Assembly (NCBI GenBank): GCA_016781635.1
Contig: JADDPY010000359.1
Coordinates: forward strand, 1-22,819
Reading direction: 5' to 3'
Length of the DNA: 22,819 nucleotides
Source: Rubrobacter sp.
GTDB taxonomy: Bacteria; Actinomycetota; Rubrobacteria; Rubrobacterales; Rubrobacteraceae
A program made the translations under genes and the position numbers. Below are positions 1 to 6,548 of the stretch, piece by piece. Every line of letters starts with the position of its first letter. Position 1 is the first letter of the stretch. The notes below the pieces were generated by a model. The model was not told the DNA's origin and made no database searches. It worked only from the letters and a program-made list of their open reading frames with translations.

Positions 1-104
1 CTCTTCAGGTATCCCGACTCCAGGGCTATCTCGGTGATGTCCGCGTAGTGCAGCGGATGGCCGACCTCCCGCAGGACGAGTCGTGCGGCGGCCTTGAAGT
101 CCAA
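1..104 (-). CDS. HARE-HTH domain protein, N-terminal part (truncated by window edge)
   Basis: On the minus strand, five bases after the pheA stop, a TTG opens a frame that runs off the left edge with 34 visible codons. The protein begins MDFKAAARLVLREVGHPLHY and continues with an ADITEIALESGYLK-like stretch. This matches the start of the HARE-HTH winged-helix domain (HB1/ASXL/restriction-endonuclease/RNA polymerase delta family), where an amphipathic helix is followed by a PLHY.EI turn. A GAAGG motif lies about 9 nt upstream of the TTG, inside the end of pheA. The tight spacing suggests co-transcription with pheA. The domain is thought to bind nucleic acid or link chromatin and restriction functions. 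The rest of the protein is outside the window, so its role cannot be stated. Confidence 0.6.
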   Translation of the reverse strand, partial: MDFKAAARLVLREVGHPLHYADITEIALESGYLK

Positions 105-108
105 GGGC

Positions 109-1236
109 CTAGCCTTCGGACCCGCCCGGCGTGCGGACCTCGGGGTAGGCCCCGATCACGGTCAGGTATGTCGTGTGCTCCTCGAGCTTCGCCAGAGCGC
201 GCTTGACCTTCTCTTCCTCCGGGTGCCCCCCGAAGTCCGCGAAGAAGACGTACGTCCACGCGCGCCTCCTGGACGGCCGGCTCTCGATGCGCCTGAGGTC
301 TATCCCCTCCTCCGCGAAGGCCGAGAGCGCATCCCTCAGCCCCCCAGGCCGATCCTTGAAAGAGAAAACGACGCTGGTCTTGTCCCGTCCCGTCGGCCCC
401 GACCACGACCGGCCGAGCACGATAAAGCGCGTCGCGTTCGTGCGGGCGTCCTGGATGTCCGAAGCCAGCACCCGAAGACCGTAGTGGTCGGCCGCCAGGG
501 AGCTGCCGACCGCGGCAATGCCGCTCTCCTCGGAGGCGAGGCGCGCGGCCTCCGCGGTCGACTCCGCCTCCTCGAGCGATGCGTGCGCAAGCTCCCTGCG
601 CAGCCAGGACCCCACCTGGGCCAGCGCCATGGGGTGCGAGTAGACCTTGTGTATATTCCGCAACGAATCTTCTCGCGAGAGCAAGCTCTGGGAGATGGGC
701 AGGTAGACCTCGCCGCAGATCTTTAAAGGGCTCCCCATCAGCTCGTCGAGGGTGTGGGTAACGGCGCCTTCCATCGAGTTCTCCACGGGCACGACACCGT
801 GCTCGGCCTCGCCCCGCTCCACGCGGGAGAAGACGTCCGCGACCGTCGCCTCGGGTTGGAGTTCCACGCTCGCCCCGAACGCGCGCCGGGCCGCCTCGTG
901 GGTGAAGGTAGTCTCGGGTCCGAGGTAGGCTACCTTGAGGGGGGCTTCGAGGGAGATGGAGGCGGAGATGATCTCCCGGAAAACCGCTTCCAGGCCCGTC
1001 CTTGGGAAGTCCCCCTCGCTCAACTCGGCGACGCGGTTCAGGACCTTGCGCTCGCGCGAGGGCACGTAGGCCGGGAGGCCCTTCGCCAGCTTCACCTCCC
1101 CGATCCTGCGCGCCAGTCGCGCCCGCTCGTCGAGGAGCTTGACGATGCTCGCGTCGACCGCGTCGATCCCGTCCCTCAGCCCGTCCATCTCGCCCGGCGC
1201 CTCGGGCCTGGACCGAGCATCCCCATTAGCGGACAC
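109..1236 (-). CDS. pheA: P-protein: chorismate mutase / prephenate dehydratase with ACT domain
   Basis: This 375-residue protein should convert chorismate to prephenate and then to phenylpyruvate, the committed branch to phenylalanine. Residues ~17-95 form an AroQ-type chorismate mutase helix bundle (LLDERARLARRIGEVK). Residues ~99-277 are the prephenate dehydratase part, with GPETTFTHEA, an ENSMEG motif at 152-157 and the catalytic TRF triplet at 269-271. Residues ~287-365 are an ACT regulatory domain with PGGL and the ESRP motif (318-321) that binds phenylalanine, so feedback inhibition is expected. The GTG start is chosen because GGGGAGGA lies 6 nt upstream. A 19-codon ORF overlaps this start in another frame, and a promoter plus two hairpins lie farther upstream. 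Fusion of the mutase to the dehydratase is the classic P-protein arrangement. Assignment is firm. Confidence 0.95.
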   Translation of the reverse strand: MSANGDARSRPEAPGEMDGLRDGIDAVDASIVKLLDERARLARRIGEVKLAKGLPAYVPSRERKVLNRVAELSEGDFPRTGLEAVFREIISASISLEAPLKVAYLGPETTFTHEAARRAFGASVELQPEATVADVFSRVERGEAEHGVVPVENSMEGAVTHTLDELMGSPLKICGEVYLPISQSLLSREDSLRNIHKVYSHPMALAQVGSWLRRELAHASLEEAESTAEAARLASEESGIAAVGSSLAADHYGLRVLASDIQDARTNATRFIVLGRSWSGPTGRDKTSVVFSFKDRPGGLRDALSAFAEEGIDLRRIESRPSRRRAWTYVFFADFGGHPEEEKVKRALAKLEEHTTYLTVIGAYPEVRTPGGSEG

Positions 1237-1285
1237 GGGCGTCCTCCCCGAGATCCCAAATCACGTGCCCGTCTTTCGATGTCAT
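1226..1285 (-). CDS. 19-codon upstream ORF overlapping the pheA start (possible leader peptide)
   Basis: On the minus strand an ATG at 1285 is preceded by a perfect AGGAGG (1300-1295) with 9-nt spacing. The frame reads MTSKDGHVIWDLGEDARVR and stops with TAA at 1228-1226, eight bases inside pheA and in a different frame. The Shine-Dalgarno sequence is a consensus match, at least as good as the one in front of pheA. The peptide has one Trp and no Phe, so it is not a classical phenylalanine attenuation peptide. The overlap suggests translational coupling: ribosomes finishing the short ORF would end on the pheA start. Whether the peptide itself matters is unknown. Confidence 0.5.
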   Translation of the reverse strand: MTSKDGHVIWDLGEDARVR

Positions 1286-1333
1286 GCTAACGGCCCTCCT
1301 GAAACGATGGTCTTCGAACTTGTCGATAAGTCA

Positions 1334-1373
1334 GGGGAAGCAACGCAGCGTCTGCGCGCAGGGCCGCTTCCCC
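1334..1373 (-). promoter_or_regulatory. Stem-loop in the pheA leader
   Basis: GGGGAAGC and GCTTCCCC form a perfect 8-bp stem (1334-1341 with 1366-1373). A second small hairpin, CGCAG-CGT-CTGCG, lies inside the loop. No T-run follows on the minus strand, so it is not a standard intrinsic terminator. It lies about 33 nt upstream of the Shine-Dalgarno of the leader ORF. Three of its bases are shared with the neighbouring inverted repeat, so the two structures compete at that edge. Confidence 0.45.
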
Positions 1374-1415
1374 GCATAAATCGTCCACCGGCCGTTGTCC
1401 TGATCTTTATGCGGG
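1371..1415. repeat. 10-bp perfect inverted repeat upstream of pheA
   Basis: CCCGCATAAA (1371-1380) and TTTATGCGGG (1406-1415) are exact reverse complements separated by 25 nt. The distal arm contains the proposed pheA -10 element, and arm centres are 35 bp apart. It may be an operator bound on two faces or a first hairpin in the leader RNA. The sequence does not decide between these. Confidence 0.5.
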
Positions 1416-1434
1416 CGCACATGGTCCAGGCCAA
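1406..1434 (-). promoter_or_regulatory. Candidate sigma-A-type promoter for the pheA leader
   Basis: On the minus strand TTGGCC (1434-1429) and CATAAA (1411-1406) are separated by exactly 17 nt. Each matches four of six consensus positions. Transcription would begin near 1399, giving a leader of about 110 nt before the upstream ORF, enough to include the hairpin at 1334-1373. The promoter lies downstream of the uppP stop, so pheA need not depend on uppP transcription. Confidence 0.4.
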
Positions 1435-1477
1435 GCTACCAGAACGATTCGAGCCCTGTCAAAACCTGGGGCAGCAC

Positions 1478-2299
1478 CTAGAGCAGAACGAGCAGCAGCG
1501 CGACCACTGCGGCGAGGCCGAAGCGGTAGTAGGCGAAGGCCCGCAGGGAGTGATGGACCAGAAACTGCAACAGAAACTTTATAGTCAGGTAGCCGACCAT
1601 GGCGGAAGAGAGTATCCCGGCTAGAAAGATGGCCGCCTGTTGAACATCCATCCCCGCCGCGACCGCTTGAGCAATGCTGAACCCTGCCGCAATGGTGATG
1701 ATCGGGACGCTCATTAGGAATGAGAACCGGGCCGCCTCGTCCCTCCTCATCCCGAGAAAGAGGCCCATCGTAATGGTAGCGCCGGAACGCGACACGCCGG
1801 GGACGAGTGCGGTTGCTTGGGCAATTCCGATGGCGATGACCGAAAGGAAACCCAGCTTGGACGCCTGACGGCTCTTGCGCCCTACCGCCTCCGCGACGAT
1901 AAACAGAACGCCCACCAGCACCAGATTGACCACGACCACCCATGGCGAGCGTACCGCGGCGCTCTCGAAGAAGTCGTCGAAAAAGAACCCTACGAGGCCC
2001 GCGGGGATCGTGGCGACGATGATAAGCCACGCCATGCGCTGATCGGTGTTCGTGAGGTCGAATTCCCTCGGAGAACGCGGAAAAGCTCGCGCCATAGCCA
2101 GGAAGTCCCTCCAGAAAAACGAGATCACGGCTAGCAACGTCCCCGATTGTATGGCCGCGTCGAACGGGAGACCGAACCGCTCCTGGTCCACGCCCAAAAA
2201 GAATTGTGTAAGCAATAGGTGCCCGGAGCTCGAAACCGGCAGAAACTCCGTCAGCCCCTGCACTATCCCTAAAAAGATCGCCTCTACAAGCTCCAGCAT
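1478..2299 (-). CDS. uppP: Undecaprenyl-diphosphate phosphatase (UppP/BacA)
   Basis: This 273-residue integral membrane enzyme dephosphorylates undecaprenyl pyrophosphate, recycling the lipid carrier for peptidoglycan and other cell-wall polymers. Both signature motifs are intact: GLTEFLPVSSSGHL at residues 15-28, with the acidic Glu, serine run and His, and PGVSRSG at 167-173 with the catalytic Arg. The rest is a series of hydrophobic spans typical of the family, and the length is normal. The ATG start has only a weak GAGG about 10 nt upstream. It follows crp in the same direction after 183 bp and precedes pheA after 241 bp, so the three are probably separate units. High levels of this enzyme are known to give bacitracin resistance. 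Assignment is firm. Confidence 0.95.
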   Translation of the reverse strand: MLELVEAIFLGIVQGLTEFLPVSSSGHLLLTQFFLGVDQERFGLPFDAAIQSGTLLAVISFFWRDFLAMARAFPRSPREFDLTNTDQRMAWLIIVATIPAGLVGFFFDDFFESAAVRSPWVVVVNLVLVGVLFIVAEAVGRKSRQASKLGFLSVIAIGIAQATALVPGVSRSGATITMGLFLGMRRDEAARFSFLMSVPIITIAAGFSIAQAVAAGMDVQQAAIFLAGILSSAMVGYLTIKFLLQFLVHHSLRAFAYYRFGLAAVVALLLVLL

Positions 2300-2482
2300 T
2301 GCCGCAAAACCTCGCTTCTCGACCGTAAGCCATGGGTGGTTGGCCCCTGCAACTCATCATGATTCCCGAGCGCCGGGATCGACGCTACGCTCACTCGGGC
2401 CTGTGCTTCCCGGGACGGCTGCGAGTATAGATCAGACTACGACGGTTCGTGCTCCGCCGGGCATCGAAGCTCTTGCGGGCTT

Positions 2483-3205
2483 CTACGCCCCGCTGAGCCT
2501 CTCCAGCGCGGCGTGGTCCTTCAAGATGATCCTGCCGCTCTCTATCTCCAACACCCCGCGGCTGCGCATCTCGTTGAGCACCTTCGTGACGGACTCGCGG
2601 GTGGAGGCGACCATCGCCGCGAGGTCCTGGTGGGTGAGCCTCAGGTCTATGGTAATGCGGCCGTCGCCGGCTCGTTCACCGAACTTGCTCGCGAGGATGG
2701 GCAGTAGGTTCGCCAGACGCACCTCGGTCTCGCGCGGCAGCAGGCACTTGACCAGCTCTTCGTATTGCACCAGCCTGAGCTCCAGAAGCGTCATCATCTT
2801 CAGGGCGGCCTGCGGGTCCCGGCGGATGGCCCGCTCCATAAAGATCTTCGGAACCTTTACGACTTTGCACTCGGTGACCGCCTCGGCGTAGGCTCTCTGC
2901 CTGGCCTCCCCGGTGAAGGCAAGGTGGCCGAAGATGTCCCAGGGCTTTAAAAGGCGCAGCGTCGCCTCCTTGCTCCCCGAGTAGGGCCGGAATAGCTTCA
3001 CGACCCCGAAGGTCAGGACGTACAGGGCGTCGCCGTGCTCGCCCTGCCGGTAGATGGCGTCGCCGGGCTTGTAGGTCCTGTCGGCAGACGCGACCCCCAT
3101 GCCCTTGAGGATCTCCAGGAGCGCGCGGCACTCCGCCTCCTGCACCTCGCCATACTCGCTCACAGCTGCATCAACGGCCAAAAACGTCCCCCGCTCCGCA
3201 TCCAC
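2483..3205 (-). CDS. Crp/Fnr-family transcriptional regulator
   Basis: The 240-residue protein has a cyclic-nucleotide-binding-type beta-barrel at ~40-125 (YKPGDAIYRQGEHGDALYVL, then GHLAF), a long dimer helix at ~130-160, and a Crp-type winged helix at ~185-235. The recognition helix region is LTHQDLAAMVASTRESVTKVL (190-210). Cysteines are few and not arranged as an Fnr iron-sulfur cluster, so an oxygen-sensing Fnr is unlikely. Whether it binds cAMP cannot be told from sequence. A GTG start at 3205 gives the full ORF with a weak GAGGTG 11 nt upstream; an internal GTG at residue 15 is an alternative. A TATACT -10-like hexamer (3278-3273) lies in the upstream spacer without a clear -35. The divergent neighbour is a tiny membrane protein gene. 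Confidence 0.85.
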   Translation of the reverse strand: MDAERGTFLAVDAAVSEYGEVQEAECRALLEILKGMGVASADRTYKPGDAIYRQGEHGDALYVLTFGVVKLFRPYSGSKEATLRLLKPWDIFGHLAFTGEARQRAYAEAVTECKVVKVPKIFMERAIRRDPQAALKMMTLLELRLVQYEELVKCLLPRETEVRLANLLPILASKFGERAGDGRITIDLRLTHQDLAAMVASTRESVTKVLNEMRSRGVLEIESGRIILKDHAALERLSGA

Positions 3206-3375
3206 TACACCGAAACACCTCGATAGCCCCTGGAACCTCCGTAAACACCTGAATTTCTGCTACGAAGTGAACAGTATATCTTACCCGTCGCCTCCGACCG
3301 GACCGACGCCCGATAACGGCCCTCACTTATTGAGTTAAAATGTTGGAAGTTAAGGGCTAGGTTGAGGGAGTACTG

Positions 3376-3507
3376 GTGAGGAGCGCTTCTCTAATCGTTA
3401 TGATCGCCGTGATGATCCTTCTTTTCGCGGTCGTCTTTGCCATTCTCGGCAAGGGTGAGTACCAGCCGCCCCCCCCCGAGGCGAGCATGGTCTACTCGGT
3501 CGTCTAG
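3376..3507 (+). CDS. 43-residue single-pass membrane protein with Pro-rich tail
   Basis: This short gene starts with GTG, preceded by GAGGGAG with 5-nt spacing, a strong ribosome site. The protein has a short basic N-terminus (VRSAS), one hydrophobic helix at residues ~6-24 (LIVMIAVMILLFAVVFAIL), then GKGEYQ, four prolines (31-34) and an uncharged tail ending in YSVV. The pattern suggests an inner-membrane microprotein with its tail outside or at the interface, such as an accessory subunit, but I do not recognise the family. A run of nine C bases encodes the prolines. A TAAAAT hexamer at 3336-3341 could be its -10 element, although no good -35 is visible. It sits between the divergent crp gene and the convergent heme monooxygenase gene. 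Confidence 0.6.
   Translation: MRSASLIVMIAVMILLFAVVFAILGKGEYQPPPPEASMVYSVV
3469..3477 (+). repeat. C9 homopolymer inside the small membrane protein gene
   Basis: Nine consecutive C bases encode part of the tetraproline. Tracts of this length can slip during replication. Loss of one C would open a frame running to 3820, and gain of one would give a different longer tail. It could be phase-variable or simply a sequencing-sensitive site. Confidence 0.7.
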
Positions 3508-3535
3508 AACGACCCCTCGTGGGCCGGACGATTCG

Positions 3536-3841
3536 TTACACGTTCTCGGGGGCACGCTCGACGGCGACGTCGTAGGATCCCATTTGCGGGCGCCCGCGCA
3601 TCAGGTCGCTGCCTCCGCCCTTGCCGTGCGCCTGTTTGAACTCCTCGCTTCCGACCCAAGCATCGAAAGCCACCCTGTCCTGCCAGCGCGTGATCACCAG
3701 CACCTCGTCGTCGGCGCGCAGAACTTCCATGGAAACGAAGCCGGGGAAACCCTGTACGTGTCCTCCGCTTCCCGCGAAGCGCTCCACGACCTGATCCGCG
3801 GCTCCTTCTTTTACTGGTAGACGGTTGATGATTGCGATCAA
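3536..3841 (-). CDS. IsdG/HmoB-type heme-degrading monooxygenase (ABM fold)
   Basis: This 101-residue protein fits the dimeric ferredoxin-like ABM fold. It lines up closely with IsdG-type heme oxygenases: INRLPVKEGAADQVVERF at the N-terminus, PGFVSMEVL in the middle, and VITRWQDRVAFDAWVGSEEF then KQAH. The three residues of the IsdG active site are present as Asn6, Trp62 and His72. It would be cytosolic and cleave heme to release iron. The start is TTG, supported by GAAAGG about 6-7 nt upstream. It follows the GGDEF-like gene in the same direction with a 12-bp gap, so they may be co-transcribed. A general antibiotic-biosynthesis monooxygenase role is the alternative, but the complete triad argues for heme. 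Confidence 0.8.
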   Translation of the reverse strand: MIAIINRLPVKEGAADQVVERFAGSGGHVQGFPGFVSMEVLRADDEVLVITRWQDRVAFDAWVGSEEFKQAHGKGGGSDLMRGRPQMGSYDVAVERAPENV

Positions 3842-3853
3842 GTTTTCCCTTTC

Positions 3854-4777
3854 TTATCGGGCGACGACGATGCCGCCGCCGCCCACGCGTTTGGCGGTTT
3901 TCAAGGCCCACAACACCGAAGCGACGAGCTCGCCAGGGTTATTACCGTGCTCGGGGTAGCCTGCGACCCCGGCGTCGGCCCGCGGGCCCTCGGGGGATCG
4001 GGCCAAATTGTCGAGCACGGTCTCGGCTATGGCGTAGGCCTCCTCCGGGTTGGTCGCCGGCAGGAGGACGCAGATTTCATCGTCCCCGAACCTGGCTCGA
4101 AGGGCGCCCTCGGGCGTACTCTTCTCCACGGCCTCGACCAGGCCCAGGAGGACTTCTCGCCCCCGCTGAAAGTTACCCCCAGCCACCGTCTCCGAGAAAT
4201 TCACGAGGTCGAAGACCACGAGCGCGAGCCTTTCGTGGTCTTCGACGGCTTGCGGCAAGAGCCAACGGTTAAAAAGCTCGCGGTCCGGTAGGCCGGTGAG
4301 CAAATCCGTCGCGGTCGCACGCCCGAGATCGCTCTCCATCTGGGCCCGAGCGATTCTTTCGAACTCGGCGAGTCCCCTCTCCGTGACCCAGTCGGCGGCC
4401 TGCATGAGCTTCAACAGGAAACGGGCCACCTCACCCCCGTCGATCGTGGAGAGGTCCGTCCGTCCCTCGACGAAGCGCCAGACGCAGCGCCGGAGCGTCG
4501 CGTAATCCTCTATCACCCCGACCGCATCGCGCCCGAGGTCGTGCTGAATTGCCGAGATTTTCGTCACCATCGCCCGGGTCGAACCTTCACGGCTGAACCC
4601 CTCCAACGGCTCCGGGCTACGCAAAAACTCCGCAAATATTTCGAGCAGTCGCGCGACCTCCTCCACGAGCCGACCAGCGGCATCGCCATCGATGCCACCG
4701 CGATCCCGCCGCCACGCCGCCAGAACCTCCGGCGTACCGGCCCTGAGCCCCTCTGCGATCCCCGCTGCATCCCTCAT
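3854..4777 (-). CDS. RsbRD-like N-terminal domain with degenerate GGDEF domain
   Basis: The protein has two parts. Residues ~1-150 form a helical domain resembling the RsbRD N-terminal (RsbT co-antagonist) sensor, with a QHDLGRDAVGVIEDYATLRR core. After a short link, a GGDEF-type domain begins at DLLTGLPDRELFNRWL. The signature is altered: GGDEF reads GDDEI, the metal-binding D.D motif reads FDLVNF, with the second Asp lost, and no RxxD inhibitory site is seen. It is therefore probably not an active diguanylate cyclase but may bind nucleotide or act as a signalling scaffold. The frame extends upstream to an ATG at 4807. I prefer ATG 4777 because a perfect TATAAT lies 7 nt upstream, suggesting a leaderless message. 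It is divergent from a sigma factor gene. Confidence 0.75.
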   Translation of the reverse strand: MRDAAGIAEGLRAGTPEVLAAWRRDRGGIDGDAAGRLVEEVARLLEIFAEFLRSPEPLEGFSREGSTRAMVTKISAIQHDLGRDAVGVIEDYATLRRCVWRFVEGRTDLSTIDGGEVARFLLKLMQAADWVTERGLAEFERIARAQMESDLGRATATDLLTGLPDRELFNRWLLPQAVEDHERLALVVFDLVNFSETVAGGNFQRGREVLLGLVEAVEKSTPEGALRARFGDDEICVLLPATNPEEAYAIAETVLDNLARSPEGPRADAGVAGYPEHGNNPGELVASVLWALKTAKRVGGGGIVVAR

Positions 4778-4784
4778 AAGCATA

Positions 4785-4790
4785 ATTATA
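4785..4790 (-). promoter_or_regulatory. Perfect TATAAT -10 element of the GGDEF-like gene
   Basis: TATAAT reads on the minus strand at 4790-4785, with 7 nt before the ATG at 4777. Transcription would start at or next to the start codon. No good -35 is found 16-18 nt upstream, so an activator may be needed. The adjacent arm of an 11-bp inverted repeat overlaps this element. Confidence 0.5.
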
Positions 4791-4871
4791 AAGCACATTG
4801 AGGGCATGCCGAGGACGAAACCTTTTTACCTCCTTGCCCGTATACGCAGGAACCATTGAAAATGTGCTTTA
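4789..4871. repeat. 11-bp inverted repeat across the divergent promoter region
   Basis: TAAAGCACATT (4789-4799) and AATGTGCTTTA (4861-4871) are exact reverse complements with a 61-bp spacer. Arm centres are 72 bp apart, close to seven helical turns. One arm overlaps the TATAAT of the GGDEF-like gene; the other lies about 100 bp before the sigma gene start. This is what a looping regulator with two sites would show. Confidence 0.6.
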
Positions 4872-4967
4872 AGGTGGAAAGGAAGCGTTTAAGGATACTC
4901 CTAAAGAGGTAATAACAAGAGTAGTTTTTAAAACAAGTTTTTGCCGTTGGGCACCCTGGGAGGGCAA

Positions 4968-5852
4968 ATGGCTGCCGAGGTCACGAAAAAGTCGGCCACC
5001 GTAAAGACCGAGAGAGAAGCAGAGACACCGGAGCTTCTGGCGAAGTACCTGTCACACATCGGGCAGGGTGATCTTCTGACGCACGCCGAGGAGATAGACC
5101 TCTCGAACAGGGCCAAGGAAGGTGACGCGAGGGCGCGTCAACGGCTTATCGAGAAGAACCTGCGGTTGGTGGTGTCGGTCGCCAAAAAGTACCGCGGATA
5201 CGGGCTGCCTTTCGAGGATCTCATCCAGGAGGGGAACATCGGCCTGATGAAGGCGGTGGAGAAGTTCGACCCCGACCGAGGTTTCCGGTTCTCCACATAC
5301 GCAACGTGGTGGATCCGCCAGGCCGTACAGCGGGCCGTGGCCGACAAGGGGCGTACGATCCGTGTGCCGGTCCACATGACCGAGAAGATCCGTAAGGTCT
5401 CCCGGGCCTACAACGAGATTGCCGCGGAGCGCGAGCGCGAGCCGAACGAGGAAGAGGTGGCGGAGAGGCTCGGCTGGGCCCTCGACGAGGTTAGGCTCAC
5501 GATGGGTGCCATGCCGGATGCTACGAGCCTCGACCAGCCGGTCTCCTCGGACGAAACCTCCTCGCAGCTCGGGGACTTCGTCGAGGACGAGCGAGCGTCC
5601 GACACGCCGGGCGAGGTGATGCGCGAGATGGAGACCGAGCACCTCAAGGAAGCTATCGAACGGCTGCCTGAGCGGGCCCGCTACGTCCTCGTCCGCCGCT
5701 ACGGCCTCGACGACCGCGACCCGGCCACTCTCGCCGAGCTCGGCGACGAGTTGAACATCTCGCGGGAGAGGGTCCGTCAGCTTCAGCGTGAGGCCGAGCG
5801 CATCCTCAAGGGCGGCGAGTACGGGCGCATCCTGCGTGACGCCGTAGCCTAG
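4968..5852 (+). CDS. Sigma-70 family RNA polymerase sigma factor (RpoD/SigA-like)
   Basis: The 294-residue protein carries regions 1.2 ([14 protein letters not shown], ~19-32), 2 (~60-130, with [26 protein letters not shown] and the -10-recognition helix [13 protein letters not shown]), 3 (~135-195) and 4 (~229-284, with an [17 protein letters not shown] helix-turn-helix that reads the -35). Region 1.1 is missing and the N-terminus is short. It is thus either a compact primary sigma factor or a group 2 paralogue. Region 2.4 and region 4 are so close to consensus that -10 TATAAT and -35 TTGACA recognition is expected. ATG 4968 is chosen over an upstream TTG at 4941 because GGGAGGG sits just before it. 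The upstream 100 bp is unusually AT-rich. A strong terminator follows. Confidence 0.92.
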   Translation: MAAEVTKKSATVKTEREAETPELLAKYLSHIGQGDLLTHAEEIDLSNRAKEGDARARQRLIEKNLRLVVSVAKKYRGYGLPFEDLIQEGNIGLMKAVEKFDPDRGFRFSTYATWWIRQAVQRAVADKGRTIRVPVHMTEKIRKVSRAYNEIAAEREREPNEEEVAERLGWALDEVRLTMGAMPDATSLDQPVSSDETSSQLGDFVEDERASDTPGEVMREMETEHLKEAIERLPERARYVLVRRYGLDDRDPATLAELGDELNISRERVRQLQREAERILKGGEYGRILRDAVA

Positions 5853-5869
5853 AACAACTGCTTGCATAC

Positions 5870-5917
5870 GGGCACGAAAAAGGCCGGGTCCCAGTGGACC
5901 CGGCCTTTTTCGTGCCC
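5870..5917 (+). terminator. Very strong intrinsic terminator after the sigma gene
   Basis: A perfect 22-bp stem (5870-5891 with 5896-5917) closes a 4-nt loop. It contains GGCCGGGTCC opposite GGACCCGGCC, flanked by A5 and T5 runs, so it could stop transcription from both sides. It lies 17 nt after the sigma stop and 21 nt before the next gene, isolating the two. Confidence 0.9.
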
Positions 5918-5938
5918 GGGCTCTGCTAACCTCCGAGG

Positions 5939-6544
5939 GTGTATAAGAACGAGTACAACTGGGGCGCTTGGGTGGTCTTCGCCCTTTTCGCCACGTTCTC
6001 CGCGACTGTCGGGATGGGGTGGCTCTACGGAGCGGACCTGTGGGCTCTGAGGACGTCCCAATCCGCTGCTTCGGTCGCCCTGGACCGTGTCTCGAGGGCG
6101 TCGTCGCTCTTCGGGGGGCTGGAGGTGACCGCGCTTCTGCTCGCTGCCTTGCTCGCGTGGCTCTTCTTCACGAGACGCCGGGGGCTCGCGGTGAGGCTTC
6201 TTCTGGTGTTCGTGGGGACGGGAATTTTGGAACTGCTGATGAAGCTCTACCTCCCGCAGGTACCCCTGCCGGAAGATTCGGGGCGTTCCCTGGACTACGC
6301 ACCGGTAGTCGCCGTAGATTTCGCTTACCCCTACCCAAGCGGCCACATGCTGAGGGGCGTCGTCCTGTTCGGCGCCCTCTACCTCCTCTCCGCCAATCGG
6401 CTTTTGCGGGCCGGCATACTGGTGGCGTTGGCCGCGCTGGCGGCGAGCCGCGTCTATCTTGGAGTTCATTGGGCCTCCGACGTCGTCGGTGGGGCGCTGC
6501 TGGGGGTGGCGGGGCTGTTGTGGGCTTTCGAGAAGAAAGGATGA
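5939..6544 (+). CDS. PAP2-superfamily membrane phosphatase
   Basis: This 201-residue protein has about six hydrophobic spans and the PAP2 (type 2 phosphatidic acid phosphatase) motifs. YPSGH is at 132-136 and SRVYLGVHWASDVVGG at 170-185, giving two active-site histidines (136, 177) and Asp181. The first motif, normally K-x6-RP, is weak: Lys102 is followed by LYLPQVPLP without the Arg. Members dephosphorylate lipid phosphates such as undecaprenyl pyrophosphate or phosphatidic acid at the outer membrane face. The GTG start has GAGG touching it, too close for normal use, so a leaderless start is possible. The following MBL gene starts four bases after the stop, implying an operon of two genes. 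Confidence 0.85.
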   Translation: MYKNEYNWGAWVVFALFATFSATVGMGWLYGADLWALRTSQSAASVALDRVSRASSLFGGLEVTALLLAALLAWLFFTRRRGLAVRLLLVFVGTGILELLMKLYLPQVPLPEDSGRSLDYAPVVAVDFAYPYPSGHMLRGVVLFGALYLLSANRLLRAGILVALAALAASRVYLGVHWASDVVGGALLGVAGLLWAFEKKG

Positions 6545-6548
6545 GCCG

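Noticed and set aside
1407..2360. A 317-codon open frame on the minus strand.
   Set aside because: It overlaps uppP in another frame and encodes an Arg/Gly-rich low-complexity protein; uppP has intact motifs.
2365..2399. CCCGAG/CTCGGG inverted repeat between crp and uppP.
   Set aside because: Only six base pairs with a 23-nt loop and no T run; such pairs are frequent by chance in GC-rich DNA.
3437..3820. A 127-codon plus-strand frame across the small membrane gene and the heme monooxygenase.
   Set aside because: It is antisense to the monooxygenase and has no ribosome site. It matters only as a possible tail after slippage at the C9 tract.
5870..5917. The long perfect stem was considered as a mobile-element end.
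   Set aside because: It sits right after a stop, has a 4-nt loop and A5/T5 flanks, and no transposase is near; a terminator explains it.
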